Below, piece after piece: positions 42,400-53,093 of a DNA stretch of 64,000 nucleotides. The first letter of the stretch is position 1. Each line of letters starts with the position of its first letter. The stretch spans positions 744,001 to 808,000 of the forward strand of contig JAHDVF020000524.1 of the NCBI GenBank assembly GCA_022606425.2. Reading direction: 5' to 3'. The stretch is from Lepidostoma basale. Its lineage: Eukaryota > Arthropoda > Insecta > Trichoptera > Lepidostomatidae. The notes under the pieces were generated by a model. It was not told the DNA's origin. It did not search any database and was given only the letters and a program-made list of their open reading frames with translations. Position numbers and translations under genes: made by a program.

Positions 42400-43140
42400 T
42401 TTTTAATTATTTTACTTTCGTATGTACGGACCCAATTTTTGACATCTGAATATGAATGGAAATGCTGCTCTTCTAAGGCATGCGTTATGGATCTGAACAA
42501 GTGGTAGTCCGATGGTGCCACGTCTGGTGAATAAGGCGAATGCGGGAGAATCTTCCAAACCCCATTCTGTATGTAGTTTTTGACCGCGATTGCGATGTAA
42601 GGTTGAGCGTTGTCGTGTTGAAGAATCAGCCTGCTGTGCCCGCAAGCTGATTCTTCAACTTCTTCCGGTCGTTTTTCAGCCAGTGCCTGCTTTGATCGCA
42701 TTAGTTGTTGTCGGTAGATATCCCCAATACTGCTTCACCCGGTTTGTGGAGTTTATAACGCACCACACCCCTCTGATCCCACAATATGCAGAGCATTACT
42801 TTGACAGCATGAATATTTCACTTCGGCGTTGCTGTTGACGTCGATGGAACGAGTGTGCCACATCCAGCATGGTATTTCTTGGGGGTAGGTTTATCTTAAT
42901 TTATCAATTTCTCATCTCCCGTAATGATACGACAGAGAAACGACTTTCTGTTCTGCCTTGCAAGCAGTATCATGACGTCGAAAATCGTCTATACCATTCT
43001 CAGCATGATTTATCCGATGGGGCATGATCGCCATAAACGTCCACAAGCATTTAATGTGTCTCAATTGTACTCTTCTTCTAATTAAAACAGAACAGCAGAA
43101 CTTCCCGCTAATGTTCATTGTTTACTACGAATGTCGACAT
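42400..43140 (-). pseudogene. mariner transposase remnant (D34D)
   Basis: The minus strand from about 42980 down reads, across frameshifts, RKSFL, then ITGDEKLIN (first catalytic Asp), PKKYHAGCGTLVPSTSTATP, KVMLCILWDQRGVVRYKLHK, PGEAVLGIS, a run of D/N, RHWLKNDRKK. Another frame follows: LILQHDNAQPYIAIAVKNYI (second Asp, codon 42612-42614), LPHSPYSPDVAPSDYHLFRS (third Asp, codon 42507-42509), THALEEQHFHSYSDVKNWV. There are exactly 34 residues between the last two Asp, the mariner signature. Homology stops after KNWV near 42411, and stops and frameshifts abound. The N-terminal DNA-binding domain (above about 43140) is not recognisable. No terminal repeats located. Dead copy. Confidence 0.85.
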
Positions 43141-43612
43141 TTTAAGGGGCGATAAAACAAATGTTGTTGATAGAATGACAAACATGTTTAAACTGAAGTT
43201 AATTGACAAATGCTCAGGCTTAGGTACTAAAAACAAAATGGCCGCCAGATTTAATGGCTTGAAACAGCCAGAGCCCTTGTTGTAAAACGGCCCAAACTTT
43301 CCGAAACACTTAATGATATAACTGAAATCGGTGCTGTTTTGTCAATATGTTTATGTACGTACATTTGCGGACAATTATTTTCTTGGAAAAATTAGAGGAT
43401 TCTTTCTTAGACGACTTGAAAAAACATTCTTTGGAGAAAAACAATGTACTGCAAAAACCTTATTTTTTAAATTCTGCAGTGTAATGAATAATGTATAGAT
43501 ATCATATTTGTGATTTGTTTGTATCTTAAATTGCCTATAAAAATATAGTTTTTAACAGCTCACAAGAAAAACTCCTTTATGAAATTCGTCCATTTTGTGT
43601 AAATTTAATAAA
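43141..43612. other. unassigned stretch
   Basis: Nothing recognised apart from an ACAAAATGGCCGCC word of unknown meaning. Confidence 0.35.
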
Positions 43613-43772
43613 ACTAACTAGTCTCTCCGAAGGGGTAGGCAGAAGGAATGGACTGCCACACTTTTCTTTCCTGACATATTTCTCTCGCTTCCTCAACATT
43701 CATACATCGTGTCATGCACGCGTGTCGATTTCCCTGACTCCTGACAAGGCCGACATTCAATATTTGATTTAT
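43613..43772 (-). mobile_element. LINE-A 3' end fragment
   Basis: AACTAACTAGTCTCTCCGAA, GGACTGCCACACTTTTC, AAGGCCGACATTCAATATTT. Confidence 0.8.
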
Positions 43773-43774
43773 TA

Positions 43775-43860
43775 TATAGATTTAAAACACGCCTTAATGC
43801 GCCCTTGAGGTGATTACATCACAAAAGCGGTGCTTTAAAAGTTAGATATTTGTAATTCTT
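43775..43860 (+). mobile_element. CR1/L2-like 3' UTR scrap
   Basis: GATTTAAAACACGCCTTAATG, CGCCCTTGAGGTGATTACAT and GTGCTTTAAAAGTTAG, as at 45975-46050 and 54720-54785. Confidence 0.75.
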
Positions 43861-45540
43861 CGATCTATTTTTACGTATGCACGTTTTCTCTTCTTACCGA
43901 ACCTAACCTTACCCACCATCCTATGCAAGAATGAATTAAGGATAGTATTATTATTCTTTAAGGTGGATAATTTTACCCTAATGAACGATTGACACGATGC
44001 AAGTGAAATAATAATTAAAAATAAATGTATGAAAAAAACACGGATCCATATACTGTATTTCTAAAGCCTGTGTTTTAAGCTACAGCCATAATTTTGAATG
44101 ATTACACCGGTTGAAAATCACGTAAATAGATTATTGAATGCCGGCAATGGGAAGTCACAAATCAATAGTAAAAGAATAAATTATACGTTGCACCTATTTA
44201 AAATGAAATAAATATAATAACGTGGTATTAAAGCTCTCGTTGTGAACCTGATTCCAGCCGAACACACTCCGGACTCTTTAATAACAGTGCCTGGCGTCAT
44301 CAGTATATCTTAGCACCCTATAAATTTGAATAACAGTAAAACGTGAATACTGACATTCCTGTTCTGTGAACAATCTCAATTCATTTCCGCAAAGGTAAAG
44401 AATGATAAGTCCGTTTTTAGAAATTAAAAAGAATGAAAATGTTTGTTAATTTAAAAGTTTATTTATTTATTTATGGGAATAACTTATTTTGTCTTGCTAA
44501 GACATAATCAATGGTCTTTCATTAATCATTTATACGGAGTTTTACACCATTTTTCAAGATATTTTTATTAATATTTTAAATCGAATAAAAAAAATTCTAA
44601 AAAGCACTTCATATATTATAAGAATTTCGGTATCTACTTTTTTAAGCTTAAATTGGTTATATCCCTGAATAAATTAATATGTCGACTCAGTTGCAGACTT
44701 TTATATAAATATATACGTATATGTACGTTTCACATGATTACCACCCTTCTTCAGTTTGTCAGATAATTGGAATTTCATTGAATAGCCAGTGTACCTAAGT
44801 CAAAAATCCAAAGAACAAGCTGCACGTAACACATATTTAAAATGAAATACAAAAACCCTTAAAATTAATATTACTTACAATGTGGATGTACAACGATCCG
44901 TATCAGAGTGTTACGTATAAGGTTATTTTTTTCTTCAAACATCACGCAACATAAATCAAATTTTATTAAAAGCCATATTGGTTAATTCAAAATTATTAAA
45001 TAATACATATTAGACATAACGACATTCAAATGTGAATCCACAACACAAAATGATGGCGAATATAAAATATATGGGACTATTTGAGCTACGAATGTACCCA
45101 ATCGAGACCATTTTTTTTTTACTGCAAATGAAGCCAACCGCGCAATGGGGGTTAAGAAATAATAAGACTTAACGTTCTTCACCTTAGAGATATACAATAT
45201 ATAGAGTTACAGAGATGTATCGGCAAGGAGCCATCATTAGAGGCTGTCTGTGGGTAAAAAATATGCGTGTATTGAACCAGGCAGCATTCAGTGATGTATC
45301 ACCGATCTAACATCGGGTCGTTAGCGGTAATCTTTGCCTCTATTAATCATGCATTAGAATATCCTCTAATTAATAAAAATTGTTTGTTAAAACGCGAACA
45401 GTTATGCACGTACAGTGATGGATTGCGGACATAGCTACAATTTGTTTCGGCTCTTTTGGAATCAAACACACAAATCAAATAACGGGAGCAATCATCATAC
45501 ATCTTCATCGTGAAAGTAATTATTGTAATACATACAACAA
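43861..45540. other. mostly unassigned stretch, about 1.7 kb
   Basis: AT-rich. A weak HH-9 trace (AATAACTTATTTTGTCTTGC) lies near 44480, and HH-1/HH-2-like scraps near 44720-44760 (CCCTTCTTCAGTTTGTC). No coding frame I would support. Confidence 0.4.
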
Positions 45541-45544
45541 CAAA

Positions 45545-46075
45545 TAAACAAACTTCAATCTTCAATCTGCGTTCAATGCAGCAGCAAGACTCATTAAAGG
45601 CATTCCATAAAAGACACATATAACACAACATCTCAAAGAACTTCACTGGCTTAAAAGTCCAAAAAGAATCCAGTATAAACTCTGCTGGACAGTCTTCAAA
45701 GCGCTACATGGAATGGCACCAACGGACAGCCTAAATACAAGGAAATCCACACTTTGCTCGGCGAACTTCTCGGCAATAGGAAGATAAGTTGAGCCAAAGC
45801 GTTGCCCTAGTACAAATTTCATCAGCTTGGAACAATCTTTCCGGATCCGACAGATTTCAGATCTAAGCTGAAAACCCTTCTTTTTCATATTTCATACCCA
45901 ATTAAAAACTTGTATATTTTATTCTATTATACTTTTTAATCGATCACGAATATCAATCAGATGCATCGTTCACATTTAGATTTAAAACAAGTCTTAATGC
46001 GCCCTTGAGGTGATTACATCACAAAAACACGGCTTTAAAAGTTAGCATATTATTATTATTATTATTATAAAGTAG
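45545..46075 (+). pseudogene. CR1/L2-like reverse transcriptase C-terminus and 3' UTR
   Basis: Plus strand: LQSAFNAAARLIKGIP, stop, then THITQHLKELHWLKSPKRIQ, YKLCWTVFKALHGMAPTDSL, and further STNFISAWNNLSGSDRFQI with shifts. The order N-AARLI, L..LHWL....RI.YKL....KALHG.AP, then WN.L and F...LK is the end of CR1/L2-type non-LTR ORFs. The 3' UTR has TTAATGCGCCCTTGAGGTGA and an ATT-repeat end at 46050-46072. Confidence 0.85.
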
Positions 46076-46079
46076 AGTA

Positions 46080-46260
46080 AATGTGGCCGGGCATCCCATT
46101 GCGTAAATTAAATGTATGTCCCGGGTGGACGGGGACAGGCTTAGAAAGTGACGAAAGGGTAGCGCTGCGCCCTGCGGGTGCCTTGGGTATGTGGTGGGAA
46201 CCTTTTTGTATTCCTCTCTTTATTAAAAATATTCTAATACATTGAAGGTCACCTCAGGTT
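46080..46260 (+). repeat. GC-rich repeat S, related copy
   Basis: AATGTATGTCCCGGGTGGAC, GGGACAGGCTTAGAAAGTG, ACGAAAGGGTAGCGCTGCGC. Similar layout to 61905-62020 (AAGTCCGCATGGACGAGGG, AAGCTGACGAAAGGCGCCGC), but only moderately alike. Confidence 0.5.
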
Positions 46261-46302
46261 ATATTATTCGATAAAAATATATTTTAAAAATATATATAAG
46301 AT

Positions 46303-46826
46303 GGACGTCCCTATCATGACGTACGCTGTAGAGACGCGGGCTGACACTGTGCGAACCAAGGGACTACTAAGAACATCGGGGATGAAGGTCCTAAGATCAA
46401 TTACTGGATAAACCCTCCGAGATCGTGTCCGCAACGTAGACATAAGAAAAACCTGCGAAATAGAGGATATCGTTCAGTGGAGTGGATCCAGAAGAAGATA
46501 CTGGAGGGACCATGTAGCCCGAAGGGATGGTGACAGACTCGCATATACAGCCGCTTATGGAATCCCTTCCGGACACCGCCCACCTGGAAGACCGCCTAAG
46601 AGATGGAGGGACAGCTGGATCTCATCATCCGACGAGATATGATTTCTGTGTCACAGATCGTCAGATCTATTTAAAGAAGAAGAAGAAGAAGAAGAAGATA
46701 AGATGGAGCAGACAGTAAAAAAGGGACTGGTACAGTCATGTTCTATAGACACCACCAGACTCCTCTATATTGCACTACATAATCAGCCTCATAAGACTCG
46801 TCCTCGTGGAATACCTCAAAACTTTT
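46303..46826 (+). mobile_element. LINE-G remnants, two pieces
   Basis: 46303-46702: DVPIMTYAVETRADTVRTKG, stop, TLRDRVRNVDIRKTCEIEDI, SGSRRRYWRDHVARRDGDRL, GHRPPGRPPKRWRDSWISSS, and an AAGAAGAAGAAG tail. 46703-46826 is another piece related to 20150-20280 (TGTTCTATAGACACCACCAG, CCTCATAAGACTCGTCCTCG). Confidence 0.8.
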
Positions 46827-47385
46827 GATAATATGCAATATCATTTATAACGTGTAAGAATTTAAAAAAAGGCGTTTTAAGCCTCGTTGTACACGAATCA
46901 ATATTCAAATAACATTTCATCTCGCGTTTGACTAATGATTTCGAGAAGGTATGATCGCGTAGATGGAATACAAGATGAGCGCAATGTAAAAATCTCGCAA
47001 TACAAGGTCGGGGCAGGTTAATGAACAAGATGCGTCTAGGATAAGGTCGCCAATGGCTGATGCACCTATTCCGATGATCTGTGAAGAAGCCATAAGATGT
47101 GTACAATATTTGTTGCATTTATTATCAACTTTTTCTGCAAAGACTTTTGTTCCAACCTTTATGTATGGAAATTAAACAACGAAACTTTAATAACAGTATA
47201 TATTACCCTAATGAAGCTTGGGGACCAGCAATACCAGTTGGTTTCAATTATATTATAATTAACATTCCGTGTTTAAATACAAATTGTTTCTTTAATTATA
47301 CATTTTTATAAATATATACACTAAGTACCTAAGTGTGTGTATTGTACAATATAAATAAGTCAATGAAGGCAGAATATTGCAAACG
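46827..47385. other. unassigned stretch
   Basis: Nothing recognised. The 100-codon minus frame at 46816-47118 has no family motif. Confidence 0.35.
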
Positions 47386-47389
47386 ATGC

Positions 47390-47840
47390 AAAAAAGCGGT
47401 TTCTTATTTCTTCTATCGGTACCGTGAAGGTCCCCTTAACGTTGTCGATCACTGCAGCAAAGGCAACTCTGTCCTGCGTCACTTGGAACAGGTTCTGAAC
47501 TCTTGTAATTCCTTCCATTATTTTATGTTCCGCAGCCAAGACAACTGCCTTCTACCAACTCCCCGACGTCTCTACACTTTACCCATTTATATCAGTCGCA
47601 GGAGGTGGTATTTTACTCCCCTTAGTACAGGACGCATATATGAGACTTTTCTAATTTTCGCACTCAATAAAAGCTCTCTATTGGCTCTGACTCTTTGTGG
47701 TGCGTCAGCATTACTGACCCTATCGGTCCACGGTATACGGAGCATTCTGCGGTATATCCACATCTCGAACGCTTCCAACCGGTTCATTACATTCACTTTC
47801 AGAGTCCAGGTTTCGCAGCCATATAGTAGAACATACCATT
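47390..47840 (-). pseudogene. LINE-H reverse transcriptase C-terminal remnant
   Basis: Minus strand: ETWTLKVNVMNRLEAFEMWI, YRRMLRIPWTDRVSNADAPQ, LLLSAKIRKVSYMRPVLRGV, KYHLLRLI, stop, then GVGRRQLSWLRNIK-type codons in the next frame. A sister family piece at 49478 continues the same end (GKVEGRRGEGRRQISWLRN). Confidence 0.8.
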
Positions 47841-47902
47841 TATGTATAACATTTAATAGGGTTTGACAAAATAATTCAGATACTTTAAGGCGTCATGTTA
47901 TA

Positions 47903-48408
47903 ATTATTACTATTATTATTTTGTTGAAAAGCTCTTTACATGATAACAGTGCAAGCTGAATCGATATAAAGGGTATAGCTATTATTTTGTTATTATTTTG
48001 TTGAATCGCTCTTTACATCATGACAGCATGAGCCAAATCGATGTAAAGGGTATTATAGCTATCATAGTGATTCTCGTGACATGTGAATGGTAGCTAATCT
48101 ATCGCCATTTTATTGTTACGTGAATTCTACACCAGACCAAAGACAGTGTGACAATCACACTGCCCTTGCCGGGAATCGAACCCGGAACCTTCGAGGTGGC
48201 AGTCAGTGCACTTACCACTCGCCCACGAAGGACGTTTAATGTCATTCATTCTCGTGACAAGTGATAGGTGTCTAATCTACCTCCATTTTATCGTCAAGTG
48301 AACTATACACCAGACAAAAAACAGTGTGAGAATCATACTGTGTTCGCCAGGAATCGAACCCGATCCAGCACCCCCATGTGGTAGTCATAGCTGTTGCCAC
48401 TCTGCCGA
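47903..48408 (-). mobile_element. SINE-1 cluster: three copies in tandem
   Basis: 47903-47978 is a 3' end only. 47985-48233 is full length (A box TGGGCGAGTGG, B box GGTTCGATTCC). 48250-48408 is an older copy missing the 3' tail. All are in minus orientation. Confidence 0.8.
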
Positions 48409-48639
48409 AATTAGAATTAAAAAGTTGGAAATTAGAGTTAAAACTATATAAGTTTTTTCGTTTATAAAAAGAATTTTGACAGGTGTAAAAATAAAATTTT
48501 CATTTGTTCCAATGACAATTTGAATAAATTCTTCAATAATATTTTTAAGTTCTTGCTGGTGTTGGATTGTTTTAAGTACCTAATTACAGTAAATTTAAAA
48601 AAAAATAACAGTGGATAACGTGGAATAAAAATTAAATAA

Positions 48640-48968
48640 ACACAAATGTCCGGATCGTCCAGCTGACGAAAAGTGCACCATCTAAAATAACATTATGTGT
48701 TAAATTATTTTTCTTTGTTATTTTATTTTATATCATTGTATTTCAGATAATTTGTTTTAGATTTATTATGTAGACGTTGGACGATCGAAGTGTGCGCGGG
48801 AGATGCCTTTTGGTGGCGATGAGGTTCGCAACCCATCACACCGCGTCTCTCGCGATGGCGAAAAGCGAAGGATGGAGTACCGCATCGATTAAAGTGTGGC
48901 AGTCCATTCTTTCTGCTTACCTTTTCGGGGAGACGGCGTGATGGTTAGTTAGTTTGTTAGTAAGTCAT
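48640..48968 (+). mobile_element. composite SINE-Q: unique head plus LINE-A 3' end
   Basis: Head: GACGATCGAAGTGTGCGCGG, GATGCCTTTTGGTGGCGATG, CACACCGCGTCTCTCGCGAT, GGATGGAGTACCGCATC. It then continues as AAAGTGTGGCAGTCCATTC, GGGGAGACGGCGTGATGG and TTAGTTAG, the LINE-A tip. The same junction (GTGCCGCATC...AAAGTGTG) is at 49738 on the minus strand. SINEs commonly borrow the 3' end of the LINE that mobilises them. Confidence 0.7.
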
Positions 48969-48984
48969 CAATATTAGCTTTAAA

Positions 48985-49125
48985 AAGTTGGAAGTCGGAA
49001 AAATCTACTAGCGTGCGTTTCAAAAGGTATGCACGTAAATGACCGCGAAAGTTATTTCAGGATAGAATACTGGTAATCCATCCTCTCTGCCTACTAGTCC
49101 AGTGAAACTGCATGATGGTTGTTTA
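48985..49125 (+). mobile_element. LINE-B 3' tip, decayed
   Basis: GAATACTGGTAATCCATCCTC, CTGCCTACTAGTCCAGTG, GCATGATGGTTGTTTAG. Confidence 0.55.
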
Positions 49126-49477
49126 GCTGTCAGAAGGAGTGCTGACATCTTAATCTAGATTCTCCTCCGGTTATTTTGCGTTAAATTATAGAAAATAATT
49201 AATGTAGACACTGCCTTGGCTAGTGTAGATGTCTCGTTTATCTGGTTTTGTAATATATGGATAAACAGCGTCTCTCCGATACTTTGTCTTCTTCTCTCCG
49301 CTTATTCGCGCAACATTCTCGGTCATTTTTTACGTTCTTACCGTCCGTTGGAGTCGCTTTGCATGGATATAATATTCAAAGATTATGCACCATAATACAA
49401 CGAACGCGGGAAAACATGAGCTACTTTATAAAAAATAAATATAATATATTATATACTCGTATCGCCTGCTGCATCTG
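49126..49477. other. unassigned stretch
   Basis: The 73-codon plus frame 49257-49478 has no motif I know. Confidence 0.35.
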
Positions 49478-49655
49478 ATTTTGAAGGGAAAAGTGGAGGG
49501 CCGCAGGGGGGAAGGGAGAAGGCAGATCTCTTGGCTGCGCAATGTGAGGGAATGTACGGGAATCAAAACTGTGGTGGAGCTATTCCGGACAGCGCAGGAT
49601 AAGGAAGAGTTTACCAGAGTGATCGCCAACGTCGGGGGGACCTGACAGGGCACTT
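49478..49655 (+). mobile_element. LINE-H 3' end
   Basis: Codons LILKGKVEGRRGEGRRQI, SWLRNVRECTGIKTVVELFR, TAQDKEEFTRVIANVGGT, stop, then GGGCACTTTACAAAG. Open to its natural stop at 49643-49645. Confidence 0.8.
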
Positions 49656-49664
49656 TACAAAGAA

Positions 49665-49910
49665 AACTAACTAACTAACTAACCATCACGCCGTCTCCCC
49701 GAAAGGGTAGGCAGAAAGAATGGACTGTCACACTTTTACTGATGCGGCACTCCATCCTTCTCTTTTCGCCCCGCGGGAAACGCGGTGTGATGGGTTGCGA
49801 ACCTCATCGCCACCAATAGGCATCTCCCGCGCACACTTCGATCGTCCAACACCCACAAAATAAATCTAAAACAAATAATATAAAATACAAAGATATAAAA
49901 CTTTAACTCT
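49665..49910 (-). mobile_element. composite SINE-Q copy
   Basis: LINE-A tip at 49665-49738 (AACTAACTAACTAACCATCA, GGACTGTCACACTTTTA), joined to head Q at 49738-49905 (GATGCGGCACTCCATCC, GGTTGCGAACCTCATC, CACACTTCGATCGTCC). Mirror copy of 48640-48968 with the same junction. Confidence 0.75.
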
Positions 49911-49955
49911 CACTTTAAGAAGAAAATATTATATAATTACGTATGAAGCCGACCG

Positions 49956-50093
49956 ACCCTTATGTATGGAAGCGAAGCATGGAACTGGCAAAAGAAGGAT
50001 GAAAGTAGAATAAATGCAGTAGAAATGAAATCTCTTATACATATGTGTGCATACTCTGTGTATGATAGAGTGTCGAATGAAAATATAAGATAA
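49956..50093 (+). mobile_element. LINE-A internal fragment
   Basis: ACCCTTATGTATGGAAGCGA, GAATAAATGCAGTAGAAATG, to GTGTCGAATGAAAATATAAG. Confidence 0.8.
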
Positions 50094-50151
50094 TATATAA
50101 ATAAAAATATGTTTTTTTAACTACTTCCACTTTTGTCTTTATTTCGATAGC

Positions 50152-50184
50152 GAACGGTTTCGCCAGGCTCGCTGGCATCGACAG
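50152..50184 (-). ncRNA. hammerhead-like motif, family HH-6
   Basis: Minus strand: CTGTCGA, T, perfect stem GCCAG/CTGGC with loop CGAGC, GAAACCGTT. Position 6 is T and the stem III palindrome is broken here but intact at 3729-3761. Confidence 0.4.
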
Positions 50185-50185
50185 A

Positions 50186-50494
50186 CTGTGATTGCTACAC
50201 TGTCTTTGGTTTGGTGTAGAATTCACGTGACAATAAAATTGCTATATATTAGCTACCTATCACATATTACGAGAATCACTATGATAGCTACATATAATAC
50301 CCTTTACATCGATTTGGCTCATGCTGTCATGATGTCAAGAATGATTCAACAAAATAATAATAATAATAATAATAATGTTATATTCAAGATTATCTATCAC
50401 ATGTCACGCGAATCAATATGATAGCTATACGCTTTATATCAATTTGGCTCGCGCTGTAATGATGTTAAGAGCGATTCAACAAAATAATAATATA
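50186..50494 (+). mobile_element. SINE-1 copies, two truncated
   Basis: 50186-50377: from TGTGATTGCTACACTGTC to an AAT tail. 50388-50494: from CTATCACATGTCACGCGAATC to TTCAACAAAATAATAATAT. Neither has the tRNA head. Confidence 0.8.
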
Positions 50495-50786
50495 ACAATC
50501 TTAATAGATGACGCTAGTGTAGAGTGAACTTAAATATGTAAAGATAGGCGTGGAATCCTACCATATATACAAGTTCCAAAAATTTGTCAGACCTGGTGGT
50601 CATAAGAAAAAAGGCAGGTCATAAGTCCTGTAAGCGCCTCGGCTACCACATTCTGTTCCCAGAAAATAATTTACTTCTTCGTCTCTATTGAGATACAATT
50701 AATCCTGATAAAATAAAAATAATTTATCCGCAATGGGTGAAATCCAGTATTTGTCTACAAGAATTTGTATGCATTCAAAATGTTGT
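50495..50786 (-). repeat. repeat R, most complete copy
   Basis: From CAATCTTAATAGATGACGC through CTGGTGGTCATAAG, CTGTAAGCGCCTCGGC and GTCTCTATTGAGATACAATT to GCATTCAAAATGTTGTAAT. About 290 bp, non-coding, no terminal repeats obvious. Confidence 0.7.
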
Positions 50787-51118
50787 AATAATATAAGAAT
50801 TTCAACTGTTATTTATAACTATGGACTTATGGAATGTATAATATATAAAATGAATTTGAAACGTTAAGATGGCCGTTTTCTGAGAAGTTGGCGAATGGCT
50901 TTCACACTCCAAAATGATGGAGAGCCAATTTTAATTTCGTGCGGTACCAATCCATTTTTTACTATCGTAACTTTCATTCTACTTTTGGCAAATGTAAAAA
51001 GCAGGCGGCGCGGCGCTCCTTACAACGTATAAATTATATCGATCTCTATTATAGCCATATTTTAATAGCCTCATACATCAAGTTCACTCTATTTTCTAAC
51101 ACACAATTTAAAAATAAA
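50787..51118. other. unassigned AT-rich stretch
   Basis: Nothing recognised. Confidence 0.4.
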
Positions 51119-51290
51119 ACTAACTAATTAACAATCACGCTGTCTTTCCAAAGGGTTATGCAGAAACAATAAAACATCACACTGTTCTTTCCAGAAATAC
51201 TTCTGTCGTTACCTTCTTACTTCTGTCGATTCATACATCATTTCATACACGCACGTTGATTTTTACAACTCCTCACGAGGCCGACATCGA
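51119..51290 (-). mobile_element. LINE-A 3' end fragment
   Basis: CTAACTAATTAACAATCACGC, GTCTTTCCAAAGGG, CACACTGTTCTTTCC, ACTCCTCACGAGGCCGACAT. Confidence 0.75.
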
Positions 51291-51365
51291 ATTATGCGCG
51301 AATAAAAACATTGTTTTTCCACAGTTGAGTACATGTTTTTATTTTAGCTAGTTTATTTATTAAGG

Positions 51366-51500
51366 TTAAATGGTGGTCTATGGGATAGAACGCTTGGCTC
51401 CTGATTCAGGGGACTTGGGTTCGAGCCTGGACACGGCCAGATTCCTTTTTCATAATAATGAGCTATTTTCTGCTCATATTGAAGATTGTAAAATAATTTC
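51366..51500 (+). mobile_element. SINE-2 copy
   Basis: Head GGTCTATGGGATAGAACGCT, then GGCTCCTGATTCAGGGGACT and B box GGTTCGAGCCT. Body CATAATAATGAGCTATTTTC, end ATTGAAGATTGTAAAATAA. The same element in reverse is at 63108-63250. Confidence 0.75.
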
Positions 51501-51514
51501 TAATATCATTAAAG

Positions 51515-51911
51515 AAAACGTTGTATGATAGAATACCGAACGATGAAATTAGAAAGAAATGTAAGGCAGATGACTGTATCATGAATAAAATTAAAAAAGG
51601 ATCCCTGAGATGGTTTGGGCATATGGAACGAATGGATGAGAGAAGAATGGTTAAAAAGTTGTACTACACAAGCAGCGTGAGTGGGAAAAGAAGCCGAGGA
51701 CGACCGAGGAAAACATGGCATGACCAAATTAATTATAATAATTACTAAAAGGCGGCCACATTGGAAGTCGGAATAATCGACGTGCGTGCATGGTACGATG
51801 TATGAATGTATAGGAAGCCCGAGAGGTATGCCAGAACAGGCCAGTGTGGCGATCCATCCTCTCTGCCTACCCCTCCGGGGAAATGGCGTGATGGTTAGTT
51901 AGTTAGTTAGT
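51515..51911 (+). mobile_element. LINE-B fragment to 3' end
   Basis: MYDRIPNDEIRKKCKADDC, IMNKIKKGSLRWFGHMERMD, SSVSGKRSRGRPRKTWHDQI, then GATGGTTAGTTAGTTAGTTAG. Open to 51748, frameshifted after. Confidence 0.85.
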
Positions 51912-51992
51912 TTTTAAAGAAAACAAAAATCAATTGATACAAAACAGCTTTATTATTATGTATTTAGTGTGCTTCCACTTGTGTTTATGTTC

Positions 51993-52024
51993 TACCGGTT
52001 TCGGCAGCTTGCTGCCATCTTCTG
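51993..52024 (-). ncRNA. hammerhead-like motif, family HH-7
   Basis: Minus strand: CAGAAGA, T, GGCAGC/GCTGCC, GAA, ACCGGT, A. The outer word GTGTGCTTCCACTTGTGTTT is at 51968-51987. Confidence 0.5.
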
Positions 52025-52527
52025 GTGTGTGGATGGTGTTATGAACAAAATAATGAAAGGATCATTAATATGGTTTGGACACATGGAAAGAATGAATGAA
52101 GAAAGAATGGTAAAAAAAGTATATGTTAACGATGTAAATGGAACTAGAAATATACAAAGACGAGATTGAATGTCGGCCAGGTGAGGAGTCAGAGAAATCG
52201 ACGCGCGGGCATGACACGATGTATGAATGTTATCAAATCAAATCAAATCAGTTTATTTTCTCAAAAGACATTACAAACATTTTTTATAGTTAAGGGCATC
52301 TATTGAGAACAGGTAAACATAAAAAAATATATAATACCAGGAACGCATGAGAGATGGTTCGACATTAGGAATACAAGATACTCTCCAAAGTCAAGAGTAT
52401 TTGTCTTCTGAACATACTTTCACGAATATGAAAGACATCGATCTCCGAAGCGATCATGTTCAGCAGTTTGATTGCTCTCCCCACCGGTTGAGGATGCGAG
52501 AGAAATATATCAGGAAAGAAAAGTGTA
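52025..52527 (+). mobile_element. LINE-A copy split by LINE-F 3' UTR
   Basis: 52025-52233 encodes DGVMNKIMKGSLIWFGHMER to VNDVNGTRN, then the shifted 3' end as far as GTATGAATGTT. LINE-F (-) occupies 52234-52490, and GAGGATGCGAGAGAAATAT resumes, exactly where LINE-A should continue. Confidence 0.85.
52234..52490 (-). mobile_element. LINE-F 3' UTR inserted in LINE-A
   Basis: ATCAAATCAAATCAAATCAG end, ATAATACCAGGAACGCATGA, to CTCTCCCCACCGGT. About 257 bp, strongly 5'-truncated. Confidence 0.85.
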
Positions 52528-52544
52528 CTTAAAGTGTACTTAAA

Positions 52545-53093
52545 GTCAACAAAGTGAATGGTGCACTTAAAGTTGTCATCGCAAACAAAAACCTATCAAA
52601 AAAAGCTAGAATGGCAGTGCACAATGGTGTTCTTCTACCGACCCTTATGTATGGAAGCGAAGCATTGAACTGGCAAAAGAAGGATGAAAGTAGAATAAAT
52701 GCAGTTGAAATGAGATCTCTTAGAAGAATATAAGAAGTGAATGCGGTGCGAATGATGGTGTCATGAACAAAATAATAAAAGGATCATTGAGATGGTTTGG
52801 ACATATTGAAAGAATGAATGAAGAAAGAATGGTAAAAAAAATTATATGTTCATTATGTAAATGGAACCAGAAATAGAGGAAGACCGAGGAAAACGTGGCA
52901 CGATCAAATAAATCAAATATTGAATGTCGACCATGTGAGGAGTCAGAGAAATCGACGCGCGTGCATGACACGATGTATGAATGTTGAGGAAGCGAGAGAA
53001 ATATGTCAGGAAAGAAAAGTGTGGCAGTCCATTCTTTCTGCCTACCCCTTCGGAGAGACGGCGTGATGGTTGGTTAGTTAGTTAGTTATACCA
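52545..53093 (+). mobile_element. LINE-A copy
   Basis: NGALKVVIANKNLSKKARMA, VHNGVLLPTLMYGSEALN, a deletion around RRM-CGYSVYDRVSNEN, then the ECGANDGVMNKI block and the complete 3' end GACGGCGTGATGGTTGG, TTAGTTAG. Confidence 0.85.

Noticed and set aside
46669..46700. AAG runs as independent microsatellites
   Set aside because: Each run lies at the 3' end of a LINE-G or RTE-C copy, so it is best read as the element's tail.
46816..47118. 100-codon minus-strand ORF
   Set aside because: Cys/His-rich by chance; no spacing matches a zinc finger, and no neighbouring exon.
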